A DNA stretch of 64,000 nucleotides from Prosopocoilus inquinatus (taxonomy: Eukaryota > Arthropoda > Insecta > Coleoptera > Lucanidae). Below, piece after piece: positions 55,311-64,000 of this stretch; position 1 is the stretch's first letter, and every line of letters begins with the position of its first letter. A model generated the notes under the pieces. It did not search any database. It saw only the letters and a program-made list of their open reading frames with translations, and was not told where the DNA came from. A program made the position numbers and the translations under genes. The stretch is taken from the NCBI GenBank assembly GCA_036172665.1, contig CM069874.1, forward strand, positions 54,604,707 to 54,668,706, in the 5' to 3' direction.

Positions 55311-55756
55311 AAGTTATTGATATAGGTATATTGAGCCTTCAACAAAAAAAAAACACATCTAATTAGGCTTGGAAACAAAAGTGTGTATCGTAGATTCAAG
55401 TACGTCGTGTGATTATCACAAGAACTATCAAAATATAAAATTTAGGTTATGCGAAGGAGTTGAATTCCGAATTTAGGGTTGAGTTAAGTCAATGGTCAAA
55501 TTGCACGAAGTCGTCAAGTCAACAGTCAGACCCAACCACTTAACCAATCAGTAATTGAGAAAAGTGGTCATGTGGTTTAGTCTGACGAATTTAACCATTC
55601 ACTTACCGCAGCCTAGATCTTAATCATGTATCAAGAACATTTTAAGGTTAATGAATTTTTGACATATAACAAATTGATTGTGCAGTCTATGCCATACGAT
55701 TCTTTTTTGTATAAGTCTAATCTAATTCGAGGTGTTTTTTTTGTTGGACTCGCTGA

Positions 55757-56051
55757 CTGTACGGTCAAAAAATGGACATTTTTTTGACCTTACTTTAATA
55801 ATGCTTTACAATTTTACTGGGTGGCTGTAATTATGAACTGACTCTTATTGATAACAGACAATAATTAATGAAAGTCAAGTCATTTTGAAAAATATCGGGT
55901 CTTTATTGGTCGTGCAAATAAGACAAAAGTGTACTTAAAAAGTAAGATTTGTTAGTCATCCGTAAGTGGCAGTTCATCATTACAGCCACCCAGCAAAGTT
56001 TTTGCGTTGCTAACTTTACGTCAAGAAAACTGTCCACTTTTTTTGGCTGCG
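55757..56051. mobile_element. Inverted-repeat element, 295 bp
   Basis: Left arm about 55757-55880 and right arm about 55945-56051 are reverse complements with mismatches. Both contain CTGGGTGGCTGTAAT or its complement and a GTCAA...AATGGACA type end. It ends directly next to foldback F. Non-coding. Confidence 0.65.
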
Positions 56052-56054
56052 ACA

Positions 56055-57020
56055 ATACAGGGTTACAACTAATTAAAGGGCCACGATGGGGATCTCGTAA
56101 ACTATAAGAGATACAAAGAGGGTAAAATTATAGAAAAGTTGCGCCATCTTGAGGTATAAAAAAATATGCAAGAAAATCTTTTCTATTTTCATTCGTTTCT
56201 GAAATATCTTCAAAAAAACTGAAAATTCTCATTTTCGAAAATCTCGAATATCTACAACCTAATGCAGTTCGAAGAAATAGGTTAGGTTTCACAGATTCGT
56301 AGATGCGACTGCCAACTGTTTCTTTTCTTATGGACGCTACCATAGGTATTTATAGCACGTGATGCAGAAATAATGTTTGAATACGACCATATGAACATTT
56401 ATGCTTTTGTTTTGAAACAAAATATTAGGTTACTAAGAATTTTTGTTAAAAAGTATTTTTTTATGTAAAAATGTAAATGAGTACCATAATTGAGTAAGAT
56501 TTATAATTTTAAGAATAATTTTAGTTCTGAATGTTTACACGCATCCGCCCACTAGATATTTTTTTTTTCAAAATCTTTGTGGTATCTTGATATTTTGTTT
56601 TAACACAAAAGCATGTTTGTGTTTTGTATGGTCGTATTCAGATTTTGTTTTTGTATCACGTGGTATGAATATTCAAAGTAGCGTCCATAAGAAAAAAGAC
56701 GGTTGACAGTCGTGTCTGCGAAACAGTCTATCCTAATATATTTCTTCTAGTCTATTAGATTGCTCATCGAGTTTAACATAAAAATATCGAATTTCATGAT
56801 TCTATTTTAATATGCAAGGAAGATATTCGAGATTTTCGAAAATTAGATTTTTAAATTTTTTGAAGATATTTTAGAAACGAATGGAGGTAAAAAAGATTTT
56901 TTTGAATATTTTGATAGGCTACAAAGTAGCACAACTTTTTTTTGTAATTTAACTATCTTTGTATCTCTTATAGTTTAGTACATCCCCATGGTGGCCCTTC
57001 AATTAGTTGTAAAACTGTAT
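56055..57020. mobile_element. Foldback element F
   Basis: About 0.97 kb, arms of roughly 390-450 bp (56055-56445 and 56573-57020). The ends are ATACAGGGTTACAACTAATT on the left and, inverted, ATACAGTTTTACAACTAATT on the right, followed inward by GGGCCA, GATGGGGAT and AACTATAAGAGATACAAAGA. The arms share ATATCTTCAAAAAA and CTTATGGACGCTAC. The short piece TGGCCCTTTAATTAGTTGTA at 59439-59458 is a third terminus, now separated by the piggyBac insertion. Non-coding. Confidence 0.8.
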
Positions 57021-57156
57021 ATCTGTTTTTATTACTTACATAATTATTATTTAGTTAAAAAAATTAAGACTATTAATTGGAATGATTCAGAAACAATTTT
57101 ATTAGTTAAACGTCAAGAAATAATCTATGTAAAAGTGTACTGTATTCCTTTTTTAA

Positions 57157-59434
57157 CCCTCACCGCCCGTCTACCTTAAAATTACATACTGCCCGTCTGG
57201 GGTCACTTTTGACCCCAAACCTAAAATTGCGTTGGTTTGCTATAAAAAACGTATTTTTCATGTTAATGTTTAAAGATATATATTGATTAGTCTGTATGTG
57301 ATAGTTATTAATAAACTTTAATAAACTAAAAGTATATAAACTATATATACAAGCTAAACTATATAAACAAAATGAATTTTAAAGCAAATTTATTTATGAG
57401 GTGAATATACTTTGCTGTAGTAAATATATTAGTCTGAGCCACTGTCATCTAACGTTAAACTAGAACATGTAAAACATAATGTGCGCATTTCAAGGTGCTC
57501 CTTACAAACGAATTTACTGCACATATCACATAAAATATTTGTTTTTCTGTCTGCTTTCCGTGGACAAATGCTGCATCTTCCTCGATTATTTTGTGGTAGG
57601 TCCGGGTGTTTGTATTGTTAAAGTAAGTTTCCAAACCCTGCATTTTCAATGGTCTTATGAATTTTCTATTTCTTGTTTTACTAATTCCTCGCCTAGTTCT
57701 AGTAAGAAGCGGCGTCTTCCAGTTTTATTTTTGTATGTATTGTCAAGCTCAGAAAATAATACGTAAGCATTAATTCCAGCAAAATCCACAAGATCAAAAA
57801 ATACTGCAAGTGGCCATCTTCTTGTCGATCTTTTTGTTGAATAGGGTCCTAGCCATTTGATCTATAGTATCAACACCGAATTTAGTGGAATTATAATTTA
57901 GTATTACTTCCGGTTTTCTGTGCTCTTCGTCGGATACGTCAAATCTATTATGTTGAGTAGACAACAAAACTACAGCCTTTCCTTTTTTAGGAACGTAAGA
58001 AACTAATAATGTATTGTTGGCATAAGCAAAAACAGATGATTTCTCTTCACGAAATTTTGACGGCAGCATACAGGAAGGAAGCTCTGTACGGTGTTTACGG
58101 ACAGTTCTGACAAGAGTTAAATTTTGTTTCAATAATTCCTGCCCAAGACTGTAGCTAGTAAAGAAGTTATCAGTAGTAATATTTCGACCAGAGCCGTTTA
58201 GGTGCGTTACCAAATCTAACACCACCCGTTTTTTCGTTGTTCCTGTTCCTTTGTGTTTCCTATTTTGCCAGAATATATTTGCAGGTTTGTAATGTATCGA
58301 GAGTCACAGTCTACAGCCATCCATATTTTTATACCATATTTTCCCGGCTTTGAAGGAATATAAACCTTGAAACCACATCTTCCTCTTAAAGTACACAGGT
58401 AATATTTGGACCTGGTATATAAGCATTCTTGCATTGACTAACGAACATATTAGTTATTTCAGCTATAGGTTCAATCTTGTTCTTAGTTGCTTCTTTTCTA
58501 ACTTGTCGTGTACCTCTGTCATCATGCACAAAAGCAGTCTGTGCGGGTGGACAAATTTAAATGTTTTGGTATACCAGGAATTTGTTTTATAATATTCCTT
58601 GACTGTGTCTTTTTACGTCCTGGCTCCATACTACTCGACTGTATTATTCCATCCTTGCTAATCCAAACGTCTTCATTCCCGTCTTCATTATCAGTATCTG
58701 AGCTGCTTAGATTTGCTGCATTTGCTTCGACTACCTGCAGTTCAGTGAAATCTTCGTCTGCATCACTATCATCAGAATTGTATACATCCATCAAAGCTTG
58801 TTCTTCACTGTAGCCTCTTGCAAAGTTTATATTATAATCCGCCATAATCAATTTTCATATCACTTATCACTCAGTAAAACTTTGAATGAGAACGCTTCCC
58901 ATGGAGCTACATTTATAAGTATTGACTATTTGCATGTTTCATGTTATAACTTGCAGAAACATGAATTATTACATGTTTGTGCATAATATTACACAAAATT
59001 ACGAAACATACTGCGAAACACAACGAACAGTCACAACGAACAAATCACAACTTACAGAAACAGGAATAACTATAAGTTTATACCGAATCTTATTTCCAAT
59101 TACAAAAGAATAAATTTCAACAACCAACTAACAAACCCCAACTTGTAAAAACATGAAAAACTGCAAATTTATGCTAAACATCATGCCAAACTTCATAAAA
59201 ACGTAGCTAAGAATTTATTACGTATTTCCCACGTGGGGTCAAAATTAACCCCAAACGCATATTTTGTGGCATAAATATGTTTTACAACAAAAACAAAAAA
59301 ACAATTGTGACGGTGTTCTATGAAGTTAGATAGAAGCATATCTAGGGGTGTAAGACAATACACCCGGAATAAACACAAAAAAATAGATTCTAGTTTACGT
59401 GGGGTCAAGAAAGACCCCAGACGGGCGGCGAGGG
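57157..59434. mobile_element. piggyBac transposon, inactive
   Basis: A 2278-bp element flanked by TTAA on both sides (57153-57156 and 59435-59438), the obligate piggyBac target. Terminal inverted repeats are CCCTCACCGCCCGTCT on the left and, inverted, CCCTCGCCGCCCGTCT on the right (15 of 16 match). Just inside each end is a second inverted motif, GCCCGTCTGGGGTC followed by TTGACCCC, at 57191-57216 on the left and merged with the terminus on the right, and a related GTGGGGTCAAAATTAACCCC at 59232-59252. It carries a broken transposase on minus. It was inserted next to a foldback F terminus. Confidence 0.95.
57429..58845 (-). pseudogene. piggyBac transposase pseudogene
   Basis: Minus strand. 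The start is MADYNINFARGYSEEQALMD with an acidic N-terminus (DSDADEDF, SSDTDNEDGNED), as usual in piggyBac transposases. After a break and an apparent deletion of a large part of the core, the sequence resumes with LRGRCGFKVYIPSKPGKYGI and WMAVDCDSRYITNLQIYSGK, then after a frameshift at about 58220 VLDLVTHLNGSGRNITTDNF (second catalytic Asp in TDNF) and NSTKFGVDTIDQMARTLFNK (third Asp in VDT). After another frameshift come PLAVFFDLVDFAGINAYVLF and the C-terminal cysteine-rich finger (CSIC, CDMC, CKEH, CFTC), ending at 57429. The first Asp region (SVDEQL) is missing. Its length would be about 500-600 residues if complete. Non-functional. Confidence 0.9.
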
Positions 59435-59438
59435 TTAA

Positions 59439-59468
59439 ATGGCCCTTTAATTAGTTGTAACTCTGTAT
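59439..59468. repeat. Foldback F terminus
   Basis: TGGCCCTTTAATTAGTTGTA followed by ACTCTGTAT, matching the right end of foldback F (56992-57020) and, inverted, its left end. Confidence 0.8.
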
Positions 59469-60432
59469 GGGATGACTTTCTCTTAGGAGTAATAGAGAAA
59501 ACGAGTTTTAATTATTGACGATTTAATATTTGATTAATGATTTAATTAGAAAATAATAATTTTATACAGTGAATTAATTCAGTTAATCGATTCTGTTGAT
59601 TACTCAATAGTATTAATGTATATCTTTCCTGTATGTCTGCTCGGAGGACAAACTGTAATAAATGCTGAAACGCCGGATAATAATTAAGTTTTAATAGCAT
59701 TTCATAAGCGATTTTCAGACTGAAATATCATTAAAAAGTAAAAAGAAACTAGAGGAAGTCGGTAAACCAGTGTTTAGAAAGACGTGTTAATTATAACATT
59801 TTTTTTTGAAAGCTACTGCCTTATGAAAATGTACATACATGCATGAATTTTAAATTTGCAAAGTAGACACTTAAAACGAGTTCGGGGTCATTGCTCATCT
59901 GCATTGCAAATAAAACCTCCACCGCATCTCCACATACGGAAAATATGTCAAGTATGTTGACAAGAAGCAGCAGCCTTCGGTAAACACATGCATTGTGTCT
60001 CGCTTAATAAGAGATTACAAAACATTGAACTTTTTCACAGATATCTCGTTCCGTTTTTATCTCCGGACTAATTAATTTTTTATGTCCGTCCAGGAGACGG
60101 CTAGTAATTACAACAGAAGCCGAGATAGTCCGAAAATACGAACCGGCTCGTTATGATACATTGTTGCTGGGAGAACGAACCCAACGACGGATGGACGGAC
60201 GGACGGACCGCAGGCAGGCAGCTTCATGTGTGGTGGTATTCCTCGACAAAGCAACCAAATAAAAGCTGGCCTCCTGCGTTATAAATATTTCGTATGCAAA
60301 TTTCTGGCGAGTTGCAGACAACGTTTTAAGAGAGACCGCATAGCCGTTGACCCGTGAAATATTGGGGTGACTTGGGATTAACGTTCCCGCTATTTCTGGA
60401 TTACGGGTTTTAGGTGGATTAAGTCATTATTA
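59469..60432. other. Low-repeat non-coding block
   Basis: From about 59880 the composition is balanced and no transposon signature is seen. A short GGAC/GGCAGG simple repeat lies at about 60186-60220. It may be unique host DNA. Confidence 0.4.
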
Positions 60433-60780
60433 TTGCAACTGCTCCCGGCCAGAAACTGCCTCGTAAATACGGAATTGAAGTTCATTGCTTTCACGGAAAA
60501 TCCTTCTTTAAATATACCACCGTATTATGTATTCTTTGCACTTCGTGGCGAGTGCAGGGACAATAAAGCCGGAATTATTTCTAATGCCATTCATGTTCTA
60601 CTTACGCGATTTATAGTCGCTGTCGTGGCTGAATTATTTAATAATACCTGCAGATTTACTACAAAAATGTTGCCTCTTACACACAGGATACACCTTCCAT
60701 TAAATATACGAGAGACATCGATATTCATTCTACAGGTTGTAATTATTACTATAATTACAATAAGTACAAAGTTTTTTTAA
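60433..60780 (+). CDS. Unrecognised 115-codon ORF
   Basis: Starts MQLLPARNCLVNTELKFIAF and ends in a hydrophobic stretch (IFILQVVIITIITISTKFF) that could form one membrane segment. No known domain. It lies in a low-repeat block, which slightly raises the chance of host origin, but length and lack of context leave chance as the leading explanation. Confidence 0.15.
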   Translation: MQLLPARNCLVNTELKFIAFTENPSLNIPPYYVFFALRGECRDNKAGIISNAIHVLLTRFIVAVVAELFNNTCRFTTKMLPLTHRIHLPLNIRETSIFILQVVIITIITISTKFF

Positions 60781-61019
60781 TCTCAAATCGGACAGAAAAA
60801 TGAATTTGCAACTTTTTGAACAGCAAAAGTTAAGACTCCGACTCCTGTTTATGTAACCGGAAAATAGACTGTATTTTTTTTTGTTTTCTACGTTACGTGC
60901 GCACCGTTGATATGTATTTCTGTAAGCCTTCAGCCCATGAAGATTTTAAGGGTGGGATTTGCGTATAAACTGGTGCATTTTAATTGCGGTTGAGTATACA
61001 CCCTGTTTCAAAGTTTCAT

Positions 61020-61110
61020 CCTCGATGTTTAGGTCACGCCATTACACAAACTGTATGTTTGTTTTATATCGAGGTGATATCGTGGATTGAGCGCGACCTA
61101 AACATCGAGG
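61020..61110. repeat. Inverted repeat with 16-bp perfect arms
   Basis: CCTCGATGTTTAGGTC (61020-61035) and GACCTAAACATCGAGG (61095-61110) enclose 59 bases. The left arm is preceded by a module end ACACCCTGTTTCAAAG (61000-61015). Confidence 0.9.
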
Positions 61111-61127
61111 GCAGGGTTGGAAAGTTT

Positions 61128-61370
61128 AAAACAAACTGTTTAAAACATAGTGTTTAAAACATGTTTAAAACACCGAATTAAAAACATACCATCTGTTTTA
61201 AACATGTTTTTTTTTGATAATGTTTTAAATTCATTTTTTGTAATTTTAAGCTAAAAAAGAACTCTTTTGATATAAATACTTTATTCTTAAGTTTTAAACA
61301 TATTTTCTTTTAATGTTTTAAATTCATTTTTTTAGTTTTAAGCTAAAAAAGACCACTCTTGATGTATGTG
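61128..61370. repeat. GTTTAAAACA-rich region with tandem duplication
   Basis: Short repeats of GTTTAAAACA between 61128 and 61210 are followed by two copies of about 50 bp (61219-61270 and 61312-61366, sharing AATGTTTTAAATTCATTTTT and AAGCTAAAAAAGA) about 93 bases apart. Non-coding. Confidence 0.75.
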
Positions 61371-61488
61371 TTTTATTTTTGCAACGTAATACTGTGTAAC
61401 CAGAAGTTAATTGTTTAGGGTCTGTATATCACTGATAGATCAACTTTAAACTTTAGTTTGTTCTCATATCAATTATTTTAACAATTGT

Positions 61489-61750
61489 AGACAATGGGGT
61501 CTATTCTGTAACATTGATATGGACTTGATATTGCTATGTTTCAAGTAACCTTGCAAAATTGGTGTTCTGTAAATAGTTTCGTAACTATTTGCAATCCCTT
61601 TCAAGTGTGATCTCGAGTTAATATGCATCTCTCTTCAATTTGCGGTCGGCAATCGACGTGAAATGTTATGAAATCGTAACAAGTTCTCTTCAAGAATTGA
61701 AGACCATATCAATTGATATGCATATCAATGTTACAGAATAGCCCTGAATG
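61489..61750. mobile_element. MITE with TATTCTGTAACATTGATATG ends, copy 2
   Basis: Better preserved than copy 1 (44616-44877, opposite orientation). The left end is GTCTATTCTGTAACATTGAT (61499) and the right end is its reverse complement ATCAATGTTACAGAATAGCC (to 61743). TIR length about 22 bp with GG before it. No coding sequence. Confidence 0.85.
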
Positions 61751-61957
61751 CGTGGCAGAGCTGATGACGTGATGACTACACTGTAGCTCTGATTTGAACT
61801 AAATTTAAATTGCATTAGATTGATTATAATCAATTCATTAATTATTACTGATCACTAGAATAATACTTATATTGTAAAATTTTCAATATTTAACCTTTTA
61901 TTATTACATTAAGTTTTGAAACATACTGGGTCCTCCGCTTCCCTGTTCATACTATGG
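61751..61957. other. No feature seen
   Basis: AT-rich sequence between the MITE and the hammerhead-family repeat. Confidence 0.4.
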
Positions 61958-62052
61958 ACTATGGGATGAGTTATTATGTAGCAAACTGGCTTGAATTTGT
62001 CAATGTTAATGCAAGGTTAGGTCAAAAAGTGATCGTAAGATGTCGCTGTTAA
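61958..62052 (-). repeat. Hammerhead-family repeat, copy 3, ribozyme absent
   Basis: On minus it starts AACAGCGACATCTTACGATC and continues TTTTTGACCTAACCTTGCAT and TTTGCTACATAATAA, matching 11483-11580 of copy 1. The segment with the ribozyme is not present, so the copy is truncated or belongs to a variant without it. Confidence 0.65.
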
Positions 62053-62654
62053 AACTATTTATAACGTTATCGTTTCATTTGTCTTCATTGAATTTCTACC
62101 GTGTGTGCCAAGGCCGTATATTCGCCCTTCTAGAATTTTAAGGTTTGTTTAAAATTTGAAAACGATGAATTAAACATTAAAATTTAATTTGAATTTTCAG
62201 ACATATACCTACTGGACTTTTGGTTTCGCCGGAAGTAATATCAACATTGTTATTTTAAATGGAACATCCTACATGTTTTTACATATTTGAAATTTCTGTT
62301 TTCCAGTATTGAAAGCCACAAGTCATGTATTTTAGTTCTAATGCGATCAAGCAATTTGACAAAAATATTTCTTTGGATTGTATTTGATTTTAGTTTTTAT
62401 TGCGAATGTTTTTCTCAATATGTTGATACCAAATACTTCATACTTTCTTTGAAAATCATTTAAAACACCGCGACCGTAGATCCTAAATAAATCAAGTTCT
62501 GCCTTAAATGATTTAAATTATTATCAAAGTACATACATTATTTTTAAAAGGGTACATAATCTAACATTACAAACTTTTCATCTGTCTTTTAATTAGAGAT
62601 CGAATTTTAATAAATTCTTCTTTTTACACAAATATCAAATAATAATAATAATAT

Positions 62655-63215
62655 ACAGGGAGATTCAGGCAACCCATTCATTAAAAGTTTACGGACTTCC
62701 TCTTTGAATTTCTATTTCATATTTTGCGGTTATAAGTTAGCGGTAAAGATCTATTAAAATATAATATTTCCAACTTTCGGGCACTTCCGCTGGTACCGGA
62801 AGTTGCTGTCAACTTTCTTATTTTAAATAGAATACCCCATTTTTTATTGTATTTCTGAAATCTTCATGAAATTCTAAAAATATTTTGTGTAACATGTGAT
62901 ACAAGAAAAATTAGCCGTTTTAGAGATATTTCCATTTTTTAAAAAAAGTTCAAAGTTGCAGTACCTGGTTTATGATGCTGCCATCTTTGTGTAACAAAAG
63001 CCATAATTTCAATTTTTGGCCTGTAGTAGGCTATGCTCATAAGCGTTCAGGTCATACCTAATTTTACACAAAATCGTTTACGGGCTGGTTCTATTCGATC
63101 TGATTTCAACTGTCGAAAAGTCATGTTTTTTAAATAGAACACCCAGTATTTTTTTATACCATAGGAATCAGAATTAAATGTTCTTTCGAACTGTATTAGC
63201 ATTCCCTATACCCAT
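62655..63215. repeat. Single-arm foldback copy (B-like)
   Basis: Starts TACAGGGAGATTCAGG and contains GGAAGTTGCTGTCAACTTTC near 62801, TTTTAAATAGAATACCCCAT near 62820 and AAATAGAACACCCAGTAT near 63131, the same order of modules as in foldback B. No inverted partner follows. A related fragment with AAATGGAACATCCTACATG is near 62256. Confidence 0.6.
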
Positions 63216-63429
63216 CTCTTACCTTTCTCTTTCTATTCATTATTTTCTCTTTGACACATCAATTTCTCCACTTTTCAGTATTATTACTGAATAGTGTGCT
63301 ATGAAAATTTAACAAACTGAGGTTTTTTAAATTAATTTCTGACTGTAATTTCAATTTCATTTTAAAAACCGACAAATAATATTTAAATACACATCCATCA
63401 TCTGAGCTGTTTGTTTACATATGCCGCGT

Positions 63430-63659
63430 GAATTATGTTTTTTATAAACACGTTAATGTTTTTTAAAACATTTATTAAAGTTACAGATGGGCAGAGTAAC
63501 GGTTACAAGTTCTGCAGATATGACTAAACTAAAGTTCTGACCCTAATATATATGCTATAGTTTGTATATTTAGTAAAGATAACGATAAATGAGTGGACAA
63601 TAACAATGCGTCACTTGTTTATATTACTAATCAGGGGTCATAGAGCGTTTAACATAACT
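63430..63659 (-). mobile_element. Putative LTR of an errantivirus-like element
   Basis: On minus, a polypurine tract AAAAAGGGAGGAG (about 63671-63659) leads into AGTTATGTTAAACG, resembling the AGTTA start of gypsy-type LTRs. About 180 bases further comes AATAAA (63471-63476), a usual position for the poly(A) signal, and a TATATATTAG lies in between. The inner end near 63430 is a guess because the 5' LTR is outside the window and no target duplication can be read. Confidence 0.45.
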
Positions 63660-63975
63660 CCTCCCTTTTTAAATTGGAAAATAATAGTGAAGTATTATTT
63701 TCATCCCTCGCTTCCTCTGATTTATCGCTTTTTCTTACTTTTGATTGTTTTTGGGTCTTTCTATATTTGAGTATGATGAACACGAAAACAAAGCATATTA
63801 TTATTAAAACTAGGTTGCTCAAAAAGAAGGAAATCTTCAGGGGGTGCCATTCTCTGGTTCTAGAAGTTGGCTGCATACTGGATTGTCGTTGTAACTTCGA
63901 GATGTCATCCAGGTTCAAGTCCTCTAAGTGCAGGTGTTCTAGATTTGGGAGTTCTTGTATTTCCTCTGTTTTCAT
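63649..63975 (-). CDS. Env-like protein, C-terminal part
   Basis: An open frame on minus of 108 residues that is probably the end of a longer gene reaching beyond the window; the ATG used here may be internal. A soluble N-terminal part is followed by a hydrophobic segment (IIICFVFVFIIL flanked by polar residues), a membrane anchor, and a charged cytoplasmic tail of about 40 residues rich in K, R, D and E. Such an anchor and tail just upstream of a polypurine tract and LTR fits the end of an env gene of an errantivirus-type retroelement. The stop codon lies a few codons inside the presumed LTR, as in some gypsy-like elements. A host single-pass membrane protein is the alternative. Confidence 0.45.
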   Translation of the reverse strand: MKTEEIQELPNLEHLHLEDLNLDDISKLQRQSSMQPTSRTREWHPLKISFFLSNLVLIIICFVFVFIILKYRKTQKQSKVRKSDKSEEARDENNTSLLFSNLKREELC

Positions 63976-64000
63976 TTTAGGTAGAATGAAGGGTTCTCCT

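Noticed and set aside
58508..58813. 101-codon plus-strand ORF
   Set aside because: Antisense of the acidic N-terminus of the piggyBac transposase.
61760..61785. CUGAUGAC in the right flank of MITE copy 2
   Set aside because: No GAA with a stem III and no pairing flanks follow.

Overview
The window is an AT-rich stretch of an insect-type nuclear genome. The transposon mix (PIF/Harbinger, piggyBac, mariner, hAT, several non-LTR families, an errantivirus-like retroelement and hammerhead-bearing repeats) suggests an arthropod, perhaps a beetle, but the species cannot be named. I found no bacterial-style operon, tRNA, rRNA or CRISPR array, and no convincing host protein-coding gene. It reads as a gene desert or the inside of a very large intron, filled with nested and decayed transposable elements.

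Layout, left half. At 777-5674 lies a PIF/Harbinger element with 18-bp terminal repeats, an intact two-exon Myb/SANT-like gene and a dead transposase on the opposite strand. At 5866-8560 is a decayed non-LTR retrotransposon whose 3' end has been inverted into a 320-bp near-perfect palindrome. At 8583-9901 is an element with matching inverted ends. At 10373-10802 is a dispersed repeat with a second copy at 48637-49125. At 11483-11835 a repeat carries two head-to-head hammerhead ribozymes. At 12330-12715 is a reverse transcriptase scrap. From 14.3 to 24.0 kb come small MITEs and three large foldback elements (16312-18566, 20081-21915, 22005-24017). The first of these is interrupted by a hAT MITE with a perfect 8-bp target duplication and a BED zinc finger fragment.

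Middle. Two DDE transposase pseudogenes (27332-27715, 29290-30125), a GC-richer unclassified island (27880-29040), a MITE (30297-30447), a reverse transcriptase fragment (30680-31340), and an almost full-length non-LTR retrotransposon on the minus strand (34269-37920) with only a few inactivating lesions. Another hammerhead ribozyme repeat lies at 38156-38327, and a further foldback at 39517-40752.

Right half. Two copies of one non-LTR family in opposite orientation (41518-42850 plus, 49255-52150 minus); a composite region 43253-44953 with a foldback and a hammerhead-like motif; paired MITE copies (44616-44877 and 61489-61750); inverted 21-bp minisatellite arrays (52806-53095); a foldback (56055-57020); and next to it a piggyBac element (57157-59434) flanked by TTAA. 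The right edge holds the 3' end of an env-like gene, a polypurine tract and an LTR of a retroelement that continues beyond the window.

The most interesting signal is self-cleaving RNA. Sequences matching the hammerhead consensus occur at 11733-11779 (+), 11671-11717 (-) and 38190-38234 (-), in a repeat family that also has a ribozyme-less copy at 61958-62052. A fourth, looser hammerhead-like motif is at 44422-44464. All element calls come from reading motifs and repeats by eye; identities and boundaries are estimates.
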